A stretch of DNA of 52,560 bases from an uncultured bacterium (GCA_937921485.1 CAKZSV010000037.1:1-52560); one strand, 5' to 3'; shown: positions 32,759-41,713, numbered from the stretch's first letter. The notes: generated from the letters alone by a model not told the origin. Translations and numbers: made by a program.

Positions 32759-33410
32759 CAACCCCCTCCCTGGTTTTCATGAGCGTTATGGGAAGCACAT
32801 GCGAATTTCCAAGATTAAAGTTTCCTGCAACACGCAGCGAAAGGCCGACTTCGGCATCTTCCAGGGAAGGGTGCGTGAAGCGGAGAAGAAATTCAACCGG
32901 CCCGCCGTCATTCATTTCACCTTCAATGAATTTCGGCCAGAAATGATAAAAACCCCGGGTGGCTTTGACCGTTCGGTAGGGATTCGGCCAATGCGGTTCT
33001 ATCATCGGGGCGAGTTTACCTTTGTACAGAAGTGAAACCTCAATTCCGCTTACCGCACCGAATGTGGTTTCTTCAAGCACCTCGCCAAGAAGGTGCGGAA
33101 AAAAACGCACGCCTTCATCGCCCGCGCTCCTGGCCGGCGGAGACTGAGAAGAACGCCTGGACTTCACATAACCAAGCGCTTCATGCGCCAGAAAAAGAAT
33201 ATCGCTTTTTTGCTGTGCGGACCGCGTAAAATCGATTCTGTCATGGAGAATACCCCTCTCGCTGGTTACATAGCGTGGAGCGATGCGATTGAGCACATAG
33301 GCGACAATATCGTCGAAGTATATCTCCAGATGCTCAACACCCTGCTCCTTGGAAAGCACTTCGTGAACCACCGAGGTAACCAGGTCTTCCATAATGTTCC
33401 GAATCGCCAT
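32730..33410 (-). CDS. ComFB-domain protein with C-terminal extension
   Basis: A 226-residue protein. The first 95 residues match the late competence protein ComFB pattern (IMEDLVTSVVHEVLSKEQ, YFDDIVAYVLNRIAPRYVTSERGIL). ComFB-type domains in cyanobacteria and other groups have been shown to bind cyclic dinucleotides. The rest (FFPHLLGEVLEETTFGAVSG, then strand-rich sections around VEFLLRFTHPSLEDAEVGLSL) is not a domain I recognise. The usual metal-binding Cys residues of ComFB are absent. It has a GGAGG site and overlaps the barrel gene downstream, so both are probably translated together. A cyclic-nucleotide-dependent regulator or effector is the likely role. Confidence 0.75.
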   Translation of the reverse strand: MAIRNIMEDLVTSVVHEVLSKEQGVEHLEIYFDDIVAYVLNRIAPRYVTSERGILHDRIDFTRSAQQKSDILFLAHEALGYVKSRRSSQSPPARSAGDEGVRFFPHLLGEVLEETTFGAVSGIEVSLLYKGKLAPMIEPHWPNPYRTVKATRGFYHFWPKFIEGEMNDGGPVEFLLRFTHPSLEDAEVGLSLRVAGNFNLGNSHVLPITLMKTREGVDASAIFNED

Positions 33411-33479
33411 CCCCTACCTCCAAATATGTTATCTATGCCGATTAAACGACGACGTTTGCTTTTCGGCCGGGCGATCTCA

Positions 33480-35942
33480 TCAGCCCGTTCTTTTGCCCTG
33501 CTTTTTCGCGGTATTCTTCACGGATAAGCTTTTCGCTTTTCGCAAGCTAAACGCAATATCCAGCACCTCTTCCATTTCTTTTACAAAATAGAAGGTCATT
33601 CCTTTGCGGATATATGCCGGAATATCCGAAAGGTCTTTTTTATTTTCATCCGGCATGATGACGGTTTTGAGGCCGGCTCTTCGCGCGGCAATCACTTTCT
33701 CTTTCACGCCGCCTACCGGCAACACCCGCCCGCTTAATGTAAGCTCACCCGTCATCGCCAACCCCGCTTTCACTACATTACCTGTTGCAAGCGAGTAAAT
33801 GGATGATGCCATGGTGATACCTGCCGACGGGCCGTCTTTCGGGGTGGCACCTGAAGGAACATGGAGATGCACAGTATGATCCTTAAAGAGCGCAACCGCC
33901 TTCTCGTCATTGCTTACATAATGCCGTATAAAGCTATACGCAATATTGGCTGACTCGCTCATCACCTCGCCGAGCTGGCCGGTGAGCTTCAATCCCCCAT
34001 CTTTCATGCCGGCAATCGCAATCGATTCGACTGTAAGGGTGGCCCCTCCCAGCTCCGTCCACGCAAGGCCGATAGCTATCCCGGGACGAAGCATTTTCTC
34101 GAGCTCTTCATCAAAATAGATTTCCGGCCCAAGATACGTTTTTATTTTTTCCTTCGAGAGACAGTCTCCCGCGAATTTTTGTTTCTTAAGCTTCATCGTT
34201 GCGGTTTTGCGGCATATCCTTTCGATCTGTCGCTCTAAATTCCGGACTCCCGCTTCCCTCGCATAGCTGTGAATAATGTACATGATGCCGGCTTTATCAA
34301 TCTGCACATCATTTTTACCCAGGCCGTGCCGATCGATCTGCCGCGGAATCAGATAGCGGCGCGCGATGTGATATTTTTCTTCCGCAATATACCCCGAAAG
34401 GCGGATCACCTCCATGCGGTCGGCAAGCACCCTCGGTATTGCATCCAGAGTATTTGCCGTGGTGATAAACAGCACGTCGGAAAGATCGAAAGGAAGGTCA
34501 AGATAATGATCCCTGAATTCCTTGTTCTGTTCGGGATCCAACACCTCAAGAAGCGCTGAAGCGGGGTCTCCCTGAAAGCTTGCGCCAAGCTTGTCGATTT
34601 CATCGAGCATGAAAACCGGATTTCTCGACTTGCAGATTTTCAGGCCCTGAATGATCTTCCCGGGCATCGCGCCCACATACGTTCTTCGATGGCCCTTAAT
34701 CTCGGCCTCATCGCGCATCCCGCCCAACGACGCCCGGAAAAATTTTTTTCCCAGTGCGCGCGCGATGGAACGGCCGAGCGAAGTTTTACCCACGCCGGGA
34801 GGTCCAACAAGACAAATGATTGAACCGCGCGCGTCGGGCTTGAGTTTGCGTACGGCAAGAAATTCTAAGATCCTTTTTTTCACATCTTCCAGCGCGTAGT
34901 GGTCCTTTTCGAGTATCCGTTCGGCGCGGACCAAATCGATTGTGTCTTCGGTCTTTATGTTCCATGGAAGAGAAAGGACCGTTTCCACATAATTTCGCGT
35001 GATGGCGTATTCCGAAGAATTCGGGTCAATCATTCCAAGTTTTTCAATTTCTTCGGATACCTTCTCCTTCACTTCACCGGCAAGCTCCAGCGCTTCCGCG
35101 CGTTTTTTCATGTCCCGGATTTCCCTGCTTCTGTCGTCCTCATCAAGGCCCAATTCGCTGCGGATTGCCTTCAACTGCTCCCGCAAAAAAAATTCTCTTT
35201 GCTGTTTGTCAATCTTGTCGTTTATCTGGCTTTGAATTTTCTTCTGTACGTTCAGCACTTCCATTTCTTTATTGAGAAGCCGGAGCACCTTTTCGAGCCG
35301 CTTTTTCACTGAAAGTGTTTCGAGCACTTCCTGATATTCCTGTTTTTCAAGATTCAAAATCGAAGTCACGAAATCCGCAATCTTTCCGGGTTCTTCGACA
35401 TTGACCATGGTAAGCTTCATCTCTTCGGTGAAGAGAGGATTATTTTCCGAAAGCATTTTGAGCTGGCTTAATACCGCGCGGGTGAGGGCTTTGAGCTCCA
35501 CATTTCGCCGCATCTCCAGATCGTCGAGATATTCGACGCCTGCAATCAAATGTTTTTTTTCTGAGACAGTGTTTACGATTCGAAAGCGCTTGACGCTGTT
35601 GATGAGCACATTGACCCCGCCGTCGGGAAGATTTATCTTCTTTAAGATCTTTGCCGCCGTGCCATAGGAATACAGGTCGGACATCCGAATCTCTTCCGCA
35701 TCGTCATCCCTCAGAAGCACGAGCCCCACCGTCATACTCGAGGTGAGGATCTTCTCGATTGAGTCGGCGAATCTGCCCGCAGAGATAATCAGCGGGGTCA
35801 CAATTCCCGGGAAAATCGGACGGAAGCGGATTGGTATGATATACAATTGCCCCGGAAGCGCCTGATCGATTGAAATCAGATCGCTTTCGAGGAAATCGGT
35901 TTCAATCTGTATGTCGGTTTCAAACGTCTCGTCTGGAAACAT
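33480..35942 (-). CDS. lon: ATP-dependent protease Lon
   Basis: An 820-residue LonA protease that degrades damaged and regulatory proteins. Seen: the N-terminal substrate-binding domain (LYIIPIRFRPIFPGIVTPLI), the coiled-coil region with KQQREFFLREQLKAIRSELG, the AAA+ module with Walker A GPPGVGKTSLGRS (about residue 380) and Walker B PVFMLDEIDKLG, and the protease domain with the catalytic Ser in PKDGPSAGITMAS (about 706) and Lys in VGGVKEKVIAARRAG (about 749). The N-terminal PUA-like part starts with an acidic leader, MFPDETFETDIQIETDF. The frame extends to a TTG at 35981, but ATG at 35942 is preferred. It is complete. Confidence 0.97.
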   Translation of the reverse strand: MFPDETFETDIQIETDFLESDLISIDQALPGQLYIIPIRFRPIFPGIVTPLIISAGRFADSIEKILTSSMTVGLVLLRDDDAEEIRMSDLYSYGTAAKILKKINLPDGGVNVLINSVKRFRIVNTVSEKKHLIAGVEYLDDLEMRRNVELKALTRAVLSQLKMLSENNPLFTEEMKLTMVNVEEPGKIADFVTSILNLEKQEYQEVLETLSVKKRLEKVLRLLNKEMEVLNVQKKIQSQINDKIDKQQREFFLREQLKAIRSELGLDEDDRSREIRDMKKRAEALELAGEVKEKVSEEIEKLGMIDPNSSEYAITRNYVETVLSLPWNIKTEDTIDLVRAERILEKDHYALEDVKKRILEFLAVRKLKPDARGSIICLVGPPGVGKTSLGRSIARALGKKFFRASLGGMRDEAEIKGHRRTYVGAMPGKIIQGLKICKSRNPVFMLDEIDKLGASFQGDPASALLEVLDPEQNKEFRDHYLDLPFDLSDVLFITTANTLDAIPRVLADRMEVIRLSGYIAEEKYHIARRYLIPRQIDRHGLGKNDVQIDKAGIMYIIHSYAREAGVRNLERQIERICRKTATMKLKKQKFAGDCLSKEKIKTYLGPEIYFDEELEKMLRPGIAIGLAWTELGGATLTVESIAIAGMKDGGLKLTGQLGEVMSESANIAYSFIRHYVSNDEKAVALFKDHTVHLHVPSGATPKDGPSAGITMASSIYSLATGNVVKAGLAMTGELTLSGRVLPVGGVKEKVIAARRAGLKTVIMPDENKKDLSDIPAYIRKGMTFYFVKEMEEVLDIAFSLRKAKSLSVKNTAKKQGKRTG

Positions 35943-36023
35943 ATATATGCCGTTTTCTCCTTCTTGATAAAGCAATATCAATATAGTTCAAATTGCTTTT
36001 TATGTCAAAATAAAAAAATGCTC

Positions 36024-36827
36024 TCATTTGAATACATTTTTTTCTTCGGGAAATGAGCGGGCAACAATTTCTTCGTGATAGTTCTGAAGCGCTGATTTCA
36101 CGATTGTGTGCATGTTCGCATATTTTTTTAAAAATTTCGGATTGAATGCATTGTCCATTCCCAGAAGATCGGTGATGACCAGCACCTGACCGTCGCAGTA
36201 TCTCCCCGCGCCAATGCCGATGGTGGGAATTGTAAGCATCCCGGTTATCTCCGCAGCGAGCTGTTCGGGAACCATTTCGAGGACCAAAAGAAATGCTCCG
36301 GATTCCTCCAAGATTTTCGCGTCTTCCATCATGATTTTCTTTTTCTCCTCATCCCTTCCCTGAACGGTATAGCCGCCGAGTTTGTGTATCGACTGCGGAG
36401 TAAGGCCAAGATGCCCCACCACCGGAATGGAAGCTTTTACCAGCGCTTCCACCACCCCTGCAAAATCGCGCCCTCCTTCGAGCTTCACTGCATTTGCGCC
36501 GGTTTCTTTCATGATGCGGCCGCAATTCCGCAGTGTGTCCTCCACTGAAACATGATAGCTCATAAAGGGAAGATCCGCGATGATGAACATATTCGGCGCG
36601 CCGCGCCTCACAATTTCCGCGTGATAAATAATCTGCTCAACGGTCACCGGCAATGTGCTCGAATATCCGGCAAAAGCCATGCCCACCGAATCGCCCACTA
36701 AAATACAGTCAATATCGGTTTCGGCAATAATGCGGGCAAACTGATAATCGTAGCAGGTGATCATGGAAATAGGGCGTTTTTCGGCTTTCGCTTTTTTGAA
36801 ATCATGAATGTTTGCGATTCTGGGCAT
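36024..36827 (-). CDS. panB: 3-methyl-2-oxobutanoate hydroxymethyltransferase PanB
   Basis: A 267-residue (beta/alpha)8 enzyme that adds a hydroxymethyl group from methylene-tetrahydrofolate to 3-methyl-2-oxobutanoate, the first step of pantothenate synthesis. Seen: ISMITCYDYQFARI, the metal-binding CILVGDSVGM, ADLPFMSYHV, AVKLEGG, VGHLGLTPQSIHKLGGYTVQ and the catalytic Glu in LEMVPEQLA, then IPTIGIGAGRYCDGQVLV. The ATG at 36827 follows GGGAGG. It overlaps folK by 26 bp, so folate and coenzyme-A precursor genes are coupled; PanB uses a folate cofactor, which fits. Confidence 0.96.
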   Translation of the reverse strand: MPRIANIHDFKKAKAEKRPISMITCYDYQFARIIAETDIDCILVGDSVGMAFAGYSSTLPVTVEQIIYHAEIVRRGAPNMFIIADLPFMSYHVSVEDTLRNCGRIMKETGANAVKLEGGRDFAGVVEALVKASIPVVGHLGLTPQSIHKLGGYTVQGRDEEKKKIMMEDAKILEESGAFLLVLEMVPEQLAAEITGMLTIPTIGIGAGRYCDGQVLVITDLLGMDNAFNPKFLKKYANMHTIVKSALQNYHEEIVARSFPEEKNVFK

Positions 36828-37275
36828 TGCGATATACCTCCCTGTATTTTTCTCCCGTTTTCGGGTCTGCGAGCGTATCATCGAGTTCGAGTAACTGCTT
36901 CAATATGAATAAACGGCGTTTTATCCCCGGATGAGGAAGCGATAAAAAATCATCCCTGTACACAATGTTTCCATACAAAAGAAGATCCAGATCAATCGCT
37001 CGTGGTCCTTTGGGTATCTCTCTTTTCCTGCCCAGTTTATGTTCGATATCAAGGAGTTTGGCAAGAAAATCCCCCGGCGGAAGATTCGTTTCGCCCTCCA
37101 CCACCTGATTGAGAAAGCGGGGCTGATCGAGATATTCAACCGGATCTGTTTCATCAATTCCGCTGCATGCATGCAGAATAAAACCCGGCAGATGCGCAAG
37201 CGCATCGCGCGCCTGCTCAAGATACGCCGCGCGATCACCCACGTTCGATCCTAAACCAATAAACACCCGTGCCAC
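36802..37275 (-). CDS. folK: 2-amino-4-hydroxy-6-hydroxymethyldihydropteridine pyrophosphokinase FolK
   Basis: A 157-residue kinase of folate synthesis that transfers pyrophosphate from ATP to hydroxymethyl-dihydropterin. Seen: the start VARVFIGLGSNVGDRAAYLEQA, FLNQVVEGETNLPP, the LLDIEHKLGRKR segment and the metal/ATP signature GPRAIDLDLLLYG, then LSLPHPGIKRRLFIL. The start is a GTG at 37275, two bases after the stop of the upstream loader gene; the frame extends further but the fold starts here. No frameshift is seen. Confidence 0.94.
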   Translation of the reverse strand: MARVFIGLGSNVGDRAAYLEQARDALAHLPGFILHACSGIDETDPVEYLDQPRFLNQVVEGETNLPPGDFLAKLLDIEHKLGRKREIPKGPRAIDLDLLLYGNIVYRDDFLSLPHPGIKRRLFILKQLLELDDTLADPKTGEKYREVYRNAQNRKHS

Positions 37276-37277
37276 GG

Positions 37278-38087
37278 CTATAATGTATCCCGAAAGTCCG
37301 GACCGGAAATTTCCATAATGCGGCACATTTCCTTGATCCGCGAAAGTATCCGCCCTCCCGCAATATCGGTGAGCGATTTAAACGGATTGTTGTTCGAAGT
37401 GAACACGGTAAACTTTTCCGCTTCATAGCGGGCATCCACCAGATTGTAGAGGGTTTCCTGCTCCCAGGGTGAATCTCTCTGGGTTCCGAAATCATCAACC
37501 ACCAGCACATCTACTTCGGCAAATTCTTTCTCGATGGCACTGGAGGTACCGTAGGTTTCCGATGACTCGACGAACGTGGAACGCAGACGGTTGAAGAATC
37601 CTCTCGAAATTTTGATATATCGACCCTCAACGGCATAGCGCGTGATGAGTTCCGTCAGTATGATAGTCGAAAGAAATGTTTTCCCCGTTCCGGGATTGCC
37701 CCACAGGAAAAGCCCCTTATCAACATCCGGAAAATTACGAATGATATCATACGCAGCCGTTTTTGCGGCTTCGCCCAGTTTGTTGCGCGACTGATACTCG
37801 TTGATAAAACGCCATCGGTATTTTTTATCGATGCCGCTTCGGCGATAGATCTGCTCGATCAAATCTATTTTCATGCGGATGGGCCGGCAGGAACATTCCC
37901 TGATTCCATCCTCGAAATAATAATACGGGTCCTCGCCCCCGCAGCGGCAGTGCGGCACCACGCATTTCGGGCATGGCGTCATTGCCGGTTCCCCCGTCTG
38001 TTCATAATACGGATTTCGGATGATGCCCGTATAATCGCAAAAGGAGCAAAACTTTTTTTCTGTTGGTTTCGCGCTTTTCTTCTGCAT
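37278..38087 (-). CDS. DnaC/DnaI-like ATPase with N-terminal zinc-binding cysteines
   Basis: A 269-residue AAA+ protein of the helicase-loader group. The first 80 residues hold clustered cysteines (CSFCDYTG, CPKCVVPHCRCGG, IRECSCRP), probably two zinc sites like the N-terminal domain of Bacillus DnaI, which contacts the replicative helicase. The ATPase core has Walker A WGNPGTGKTF, Walker B VDVLVVDDFGTQ, sensor 1 VFTSNNNP and an Arg-finger region GGRILSRIKEM. Such proteins load DnaB onto DNA; IstB-type transposition helpers share the core, but the zinc domain and lack of a transposase favour replication. It is five bases downstream of the cytochrome gene and two bases upstream of folK. Confidence 0.82.
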   Translation of the reverse strand: MQKKSAKPTEKKFCSFCDYTGIIRNPYYEQTGEPAMTPCPKCVVPHCRCGGEDPYYYFEDGIRECSCRPIRMKIDLIEQIYRRSGIDKKYRWRFINEYQSRNKLGEAAKTAAYDIIRNFPDVDKGLFLWGNPGTGKTFLSTIILTELITRYAVEGRYIKISRGFFNRLRSTFVESSETYGTSSAIEKEFAEVDVLVVDDFGTQRDSPWEQETLYNLVDARYEAEKFTVFTSNNNPFKSLTDIAGGRILSRIKEMCRIMEISGPDFRDTL

Positions 38088-38092
38088 CGGTT

Positions 38093-39433
38093 TCAGAGTG
38101 CAATCTCCTTTTTCGCTTCAGCCATTACCACTACGGGAAGGCGAAGTTTTCCAGCCCCTAAAAGATCGTCCACAAGTTTTTGCGATGCGCTGCGATAGAG
38201 AAGCCGTGCGTGCACATGAAATTTTTTCGGCAGATTCGCAGGAAGGGCAATGGCCTCCTCCAGAGTCCCTTTCGGAGGCACGCGGTGATCGCGCAGCACT
38301 TCCCTTGCCTTCGCAATATTGGCAACGGGATTGCCTTTGCCGTCACCAAACACCGTGTTAAAAATGATCGTACCCTGAGGCAAATATCCCTTTGCATCCG
38401 CTACTCCACTTGAAAACACAATCTTTCCCGCGCGGTCTTTCACCACCACCTCCAGCCACATCTGCCGCACGTCGGTAAGCCCGGTGGGAAGATAGTGCCC
38501 TGCGCCGATATTCTTCACCGAGATGATGATGTTCCCGGATGAAATTTTACCATCATCTATTGTCAACACTGCCGCGTGTTTCAAACGCTCCTGTGCCATT
38601 TTCGCCTTTGTGGTATCGCCGTGAAGCGAAGGCAGTGCCATATTTCCGCCCACGAAATAGTGCGTGAAGATATGTTCGCGCTTCGGACCCCCGATTGCCG
38701 CCGCACCGGGATTGGCTGGCCTTTCGGTGGAACCTGTCGCCGGAACGCCGGGACGATGATACATGTGACAGCCCTGGCAGGTGATTCTCTTCGTCTGGTC
38801 GGAGGAATTGTAGGGGCTTTTCGTCCATTCCTCATACGTCGTTTCGAGTTTCGTGCCGAACGCGACATGCCGCACATCGTGGCAGACGCCGCAGATTTCA
38901 GATGAGGTGTGAAATGCTGAATATTCGCTTGTATGGAAATCGGATTTGGAATCTTTAAAAGGTCCACGCTTGATGCCGGGATTTGCTTCACCGAATCCGG
39001 GATCGAGTTTCATTTGATTATTGTACACCGCATACGCACCCGTGGCTGAATGGCAAAAATCGCATTGAATGCCCTGTTTGGCAATTTCAGGAATCTTTGC
39101 CTCACCATCGCGCTCCTCGGAGACTTTTTTCGGGAAACCGGTAAAATAGCCCACCGGCGTGTGGCAGACCACGCAGTGCTCGGCTTCTTTTATTTCACCT
39201 GAATCTGTGAGTCCCTTCAGATAGTAGAACGCCGCCGCCCGGTATAGTTCATCAACATGCGAGAGATTGTGCATCGATGCTTTCCATTGCTCGTATATTT
39301 CATCATGGCAGCCGCCGCAGGTTTCAGGTGAGATGAAGCGCGAAAGCTCAAAATGCTGCACCTTTGAGCATGAAAACATTATGATCGGATACGTACAAAA
39401 CAGCGCAATGACAGTCATAATAATTTTTTTCAT
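38093..39433 (-). CDS. Pentaheme c-type cytochrome lipoprotein
   Basis: A 446-residue exported cytochrome. The N-terminus MKKIIMTVIALFCTY leads to a probable lipobox ending in Cys22 (IMFSC), so it is likely membrane-anchored outside the cytoplasm. Five CXXCH haem sites are visible: CGGCH, CVVCH, CDFCH, CGVCH and CQGCH, all in the first 240 residues. The spacing recalls the cytochrome c-554 family of multihaem proteins. The C-terminal 200 residues have no haem motif and look strand-rich (ISSGNIIISVKNIGAGHYLP, QMWLEVVVKDRAGKIVF). The role is periplasmic or outer-membrane electron transfer; the partner is unknown. GGGAG lies before the start. Haem ligands beyond the CXXCH His are not assignable by eye. 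Confidence 0.88.
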   Translation of the reverse strand: MKKIIMTVIALFCTYPIIMFSCSKVQHFELSRFISPETCGGCHDEIYEQWKASMHNLSHVDELYRAAAFYYLKGLTDSGEIKEAEHCVVCHTPVGYFTGFPKKVSEERDGEAKIPEIAKQGIQCDFCHSATGAYAVYNNQMKLDPGFGEANPGIKRGPFKDSKSDFHTSEYSAFHTSSEICGVCHDVRHVAFGTKLETTYEEWTKSPYNSSDQTKRITCQGCHMYHRPGVPATGSTERPANPGAAAIGGPKREHIFTHYFVGGNMALPSLHGDTTKAKMAQERLKHAAVLTIDDGKISSGNIIISVKNIGAGHYLPTGLTDVRQMWLEVVVKDRAGKIVFSSGVADAKGYLPQGTIIFNTVFGDGKGNPVANIAKAREVLRDHRVPPKGTLEEAIALPANLPKKFHVHARLLYRSASQKLVDDLLGAGKLRLPVVVMAEAKKEIAL

Positions 39434-39518
39434 TGGAGACTCCCATCATAATAATATTACACGTGGAATAGCACTATACACTATTTTACTCAAGTATTTT
39501 TTCTCGCAATGGAGATAC

Positions 39519-39552
39519 AAAAAAAGAGACTGCTGGATTGGCAGTCTCTTTT
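39519..39552 (-). terminator. Terminator of the cold-shock gene
   Basis: AAAAGAGACTGC and GCAGTCTCTTTT form a 12-bp stem (39522-39533 with 39541-39552) around a 7-nt loop. On the minus strand it is followed by a run of seven Ts. It lies 23 bp after the cold-shock stop and just before the cytochrome start. Confidence 0.8.
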
Positions 39553-39574
39553 AAGGGTCAATTTAAAAGTGAAA

Positions 39575-39775
39575 TTATATCACGGAAACCCTGGCGGCTC
39601 TTAAGCCCTTTTCGCTTTTTTCGATATCAAACTGCACTCTCGCACCTTCAGCGAGGGTTTTGAAGCCGTCGGCTTGAATGCTTGAATGATGGACGAAAAT
39701 TTCCCGTCCGTCTTCGGCGGTAATGAAACCGAAACCTTTCTGGTCGCTGAACCACTTTACTGTACCCTGTGCCAT
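39575..39775 (-). CDS. cspA: Cold-shock domain protein
   Basis: A 66-residue single cold-shock domain that binds single-stranded RNA/DNA. Seen: [20 protein letters not shown] with RNP1 (KGFGFI) and RNP2 (IFVHHSSI), then the [21 protein letters not shown] end. The start MAQGTVKWF has an AGGAG site; the frame extends 21 codons upstream without support. It has its own terminator. A perfect palindrome, GGGCATATGCCC, lies 26 bp upstream of the start. A leader of some length is likely, as in other cold-shock genes. Confidence 0.96.
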   Translation of the reverse strand: MAQGTVKWFSDQKGFGFITAEDGREIFVHHSSIQADGFKTLAEGARVQFDIEKSEKGLRAARVSVI

Positions 39776-39800
39776 ACTGCAAACTCCTGAAATTGTAATT

Positions 39801-39812
39801 GGGCATATGCCC
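39801..39812. promoter_or_regulatory. 12-bp palindrome in the cold-shock gene leader
   Basis: GGGCATATGCCC is a perfect palindrome 26 bp before the start codon. A TTGACA (minus strand, 39833-39838) is 20 bp further upstream, but with no well-spaced -10. It could be an operator or an RNA hairpin; neither is shown. Confidence 0.4.
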
Positions 39813-40025
39813 GTTTTAGAATACGCTAATAATGTCAATGAGGTTTTTCCGGATGGGACTTAAGGAAAACGCCAGAGAGGGATTACTAAGGTATTCACTT
39901 GAAGCCATACTAATTATCGGATAATTTTTGTCAATACAATAAATCATATTATTTTTTTATTTACAAAAAAATGACCATCCGCTTATGTGCTTTCGTTTTA
40001 AACTTTACTATTTGCTCTTTAGGCT

Positions 40026-41306
40026 ATGAAATTTACCGTCAACCCATCGAAACTACAGGGGAAAGTGCCCATACCGGGTTCGAAATCTCATACCATTCGC
40101 GCCCTCATCATCGGCCTCCTTGCTGAAGGAGATAGTATTCTGCGCGAACCTCTCGAATCATCTGACACGCTCTCATGTGTACGCATGATAGAAGCTTTCG
40201 GCGGACAGGTAACACGCGAAAAAAATCTCTGGAAGGTAAAGGGAACCGGCGGAAGGTTGCCCATACCCGATGATGTCATCGACACCGGAAATTCCGGCAC
40301 CACGCTGTATATCGGCATGGGTACTGCTTCGCTTGTCCAAGGGATCACCGTGCTCACCGGAGACCACCAGATCCGCTCGCGCCCTGCCGATGGCCTCATC
40401 GATGCCCTCAACGCCCTCGGAGCGCATGCACGCTCCACAAGAAATAATGGCAAACCGCCGCTTGTCATCGAGGGGCCCATCACCGGAGGCAAAACGTCAG
40501 TCAAAGCCATAACCTCACAATACCTCACCTCACTTCTGCTGGCTACACCGCTTGCGATAAGCGACACCATCATCGACGTTCCCCTGCTCTATGAAGCTCC
40601 GTATGTCACAATGACATTGCGATGGCTCGAACGCTGCGGGATTCGATATACCGCTGATGAATCATATACAAAATTCATCATCCCCGGAGGGCAATGCTAC
40701 AAACCCTTCGATGCGCATATTCCGGCGGATTTTTCATCCTCGGCGTTTTTTCTTGTCGCGGCAGCCATCACCGGGAGCGAACTAAAACTCACCGGCCTGG
40801 ATTTCACCGATTCGCAGGGCGATAAAGAAGTCGTTTCCATTCTACAGAAAATGGGTGTTCGTATCGACATAGACGGAACTTCACTTCGCATTCGCGGCGG
40901 GAAACTCACAGGGGGAACTTTCGACCTCAACGCGATACCCGATGCTCTCCCATCGCTTGCAGTGGCAGCATGTTTTGCCGGGGGCGAGACAAAGCTTATC
41001 AATGTCCCTCAGGCGCGATTAAAAGAAACCGACCGGATTGCGGTGATGTGCCGCGAGCTGAAGAAAATGGGCGCCAATATCGAAGAAATGCCCGACGGGC
41101 TTATCATACGAAGAAGCACTCTCCGGGGGACGGAGGTACATGGCCACGGCGATCATCGGGTCGTGATGTCGCTGGCGGTTGCGGGACTTGCTTCCGACGG
41201 CATCACCACTGTTGATACGGCAGAATCGGTTTCGGTTACATTCCCGTCATTTCCGGAACTCATGCACAACATCGGTGCTTCACTAACTATTGAAGGGAGA
41301 GAATAA
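40026..41306 (+). CDS. aroA: 3-phosphoshikimate 1-carboxyvinyltransferase AroA (EPSP synthase)
   Basis: A 426-residue shikimate-pathway enzyme joining phosphoenolpyruvate to shikimate 3-phosphate. Seen: KVPIPGSKSHTIRALIIGLL, the TGNSGTTLYIG loop, SRPADGLIDALNALGA, ITSQYLTSLLLATPLA, DFSSSAFFLVAAAI, the catalytic Asp in NAIPDALPSLAVAA, RLKETDRIAVMCREL and GHGDHRVVMSLAVAGL. The second motif shows ATPLA and no obvious insensitive-class change; the class cannot be set by eye. It overlaps the chorismate mutase start by one base (TAATG). Confidence 0.97.
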   Translation: MKFTVNPSKLQGKVPIPGSKSHTIRALIIGLLAEGDSILREPLESSDTLSCVRMIEAFGGQVTREKNLWKVKGTGGRLPIPDDVIDTGNSGTTLYIGMGTASLVQGITVLTGDHQIRSRPADGLIDALNALGAHARSTRNNGKPPLVIEGPITGGKTSVKAITSQYLTSLLLATPLAISDTIIDVPLLYEAPYVTMTLRWLERCGIRYTADESYTKFIIPGGQCYKPFDAHIPADFSSSAFFLVAAAITGSELKLTGLDFTDSQGDKEVVSILQKMGVRIDIDGTSLRIRGGKLTGGTFDLNAIPDALPSLAVAACFAGGETKLINVPQARLKETDRIAVMCRELKKMGANIEEMPDGLIIRRSTLRGTEVHGHGDHRVVMSLAVAGLASDGITTVDTAESVSVTFPSFPELMHNIGASLTIEGRE

Positions 41307-41698
41307 TGCCGGTACGAGGAATACGGGGCGCCACAACCGTTGAGGAAAACACCCGCGACCATATCATCATGCGAACGACAGAGCTTTTAGAACAGCTTGT
41401 TGCAAGAAACAGCATCGATGTCGAAGATATTGCATCAGCCGTTTTTTCCGTCACCGAAGACCTCGACGCCGAATTTCCAGCCGTCGCCGCGCGCAGGCTC
41501 GGATGGATTTACACCCCGCTTTTCTGCACCAGAGAAATTCCGGTGCCGCACTCCCTCGGAAAATGCATCAGAGTGTTATTGCACGTCAATTCTGAAAAAA
41601 GACAGGAAGAGATGATACATCTGTATTTGCACGATGCAACAAAACTTCGCCCGGATCTCGAACATCACGAAAAAGACCGGTATTATAAATCCACCTGA
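41306..41698 (+). CDS. aroH: Chorismate mutase, AroH type
   Basis: A 130-residue trimeric-type chorismate mutase turning chorismate into prephenate. Seen: the start VRGIRGATTVEENTRDHI with the active-site Arg of the AroH class, SAVFSVTEDLDAEFPAVAARRLGW, then LFCTREIPVPHSLGKCIRVLLHV, where the Arg-Glu pair and Arg of the C-terminal loop line up with Bacillus AroH. It is translationally coupled to aroA, giving two sequential shikimate-to-Phe/Tyr steps; chorismate synthase is not in the window. Confidence 0.93.
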   Translation: MPVRGIRGATTVEENTRDHIIMRTTELLEQLVARNSIDVEDIASAVFSVTEDLDAEFPAVAARRLGWIYTPLFCTREIPVPHSLGKCIRVLLHVNSEKRQEEMIHLYLHDATKLRPDLEHHEKDRYYKST

Positions 41699-41713
41699 CT
41701 GTAATATTATTTC

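Noticed and set aside
37278..38087. IstB-type transposition helper
   Set aside because: No transposase (IstA) or IS ends are next to it, and the N-terminal cysteine clusters favour a replication loader.
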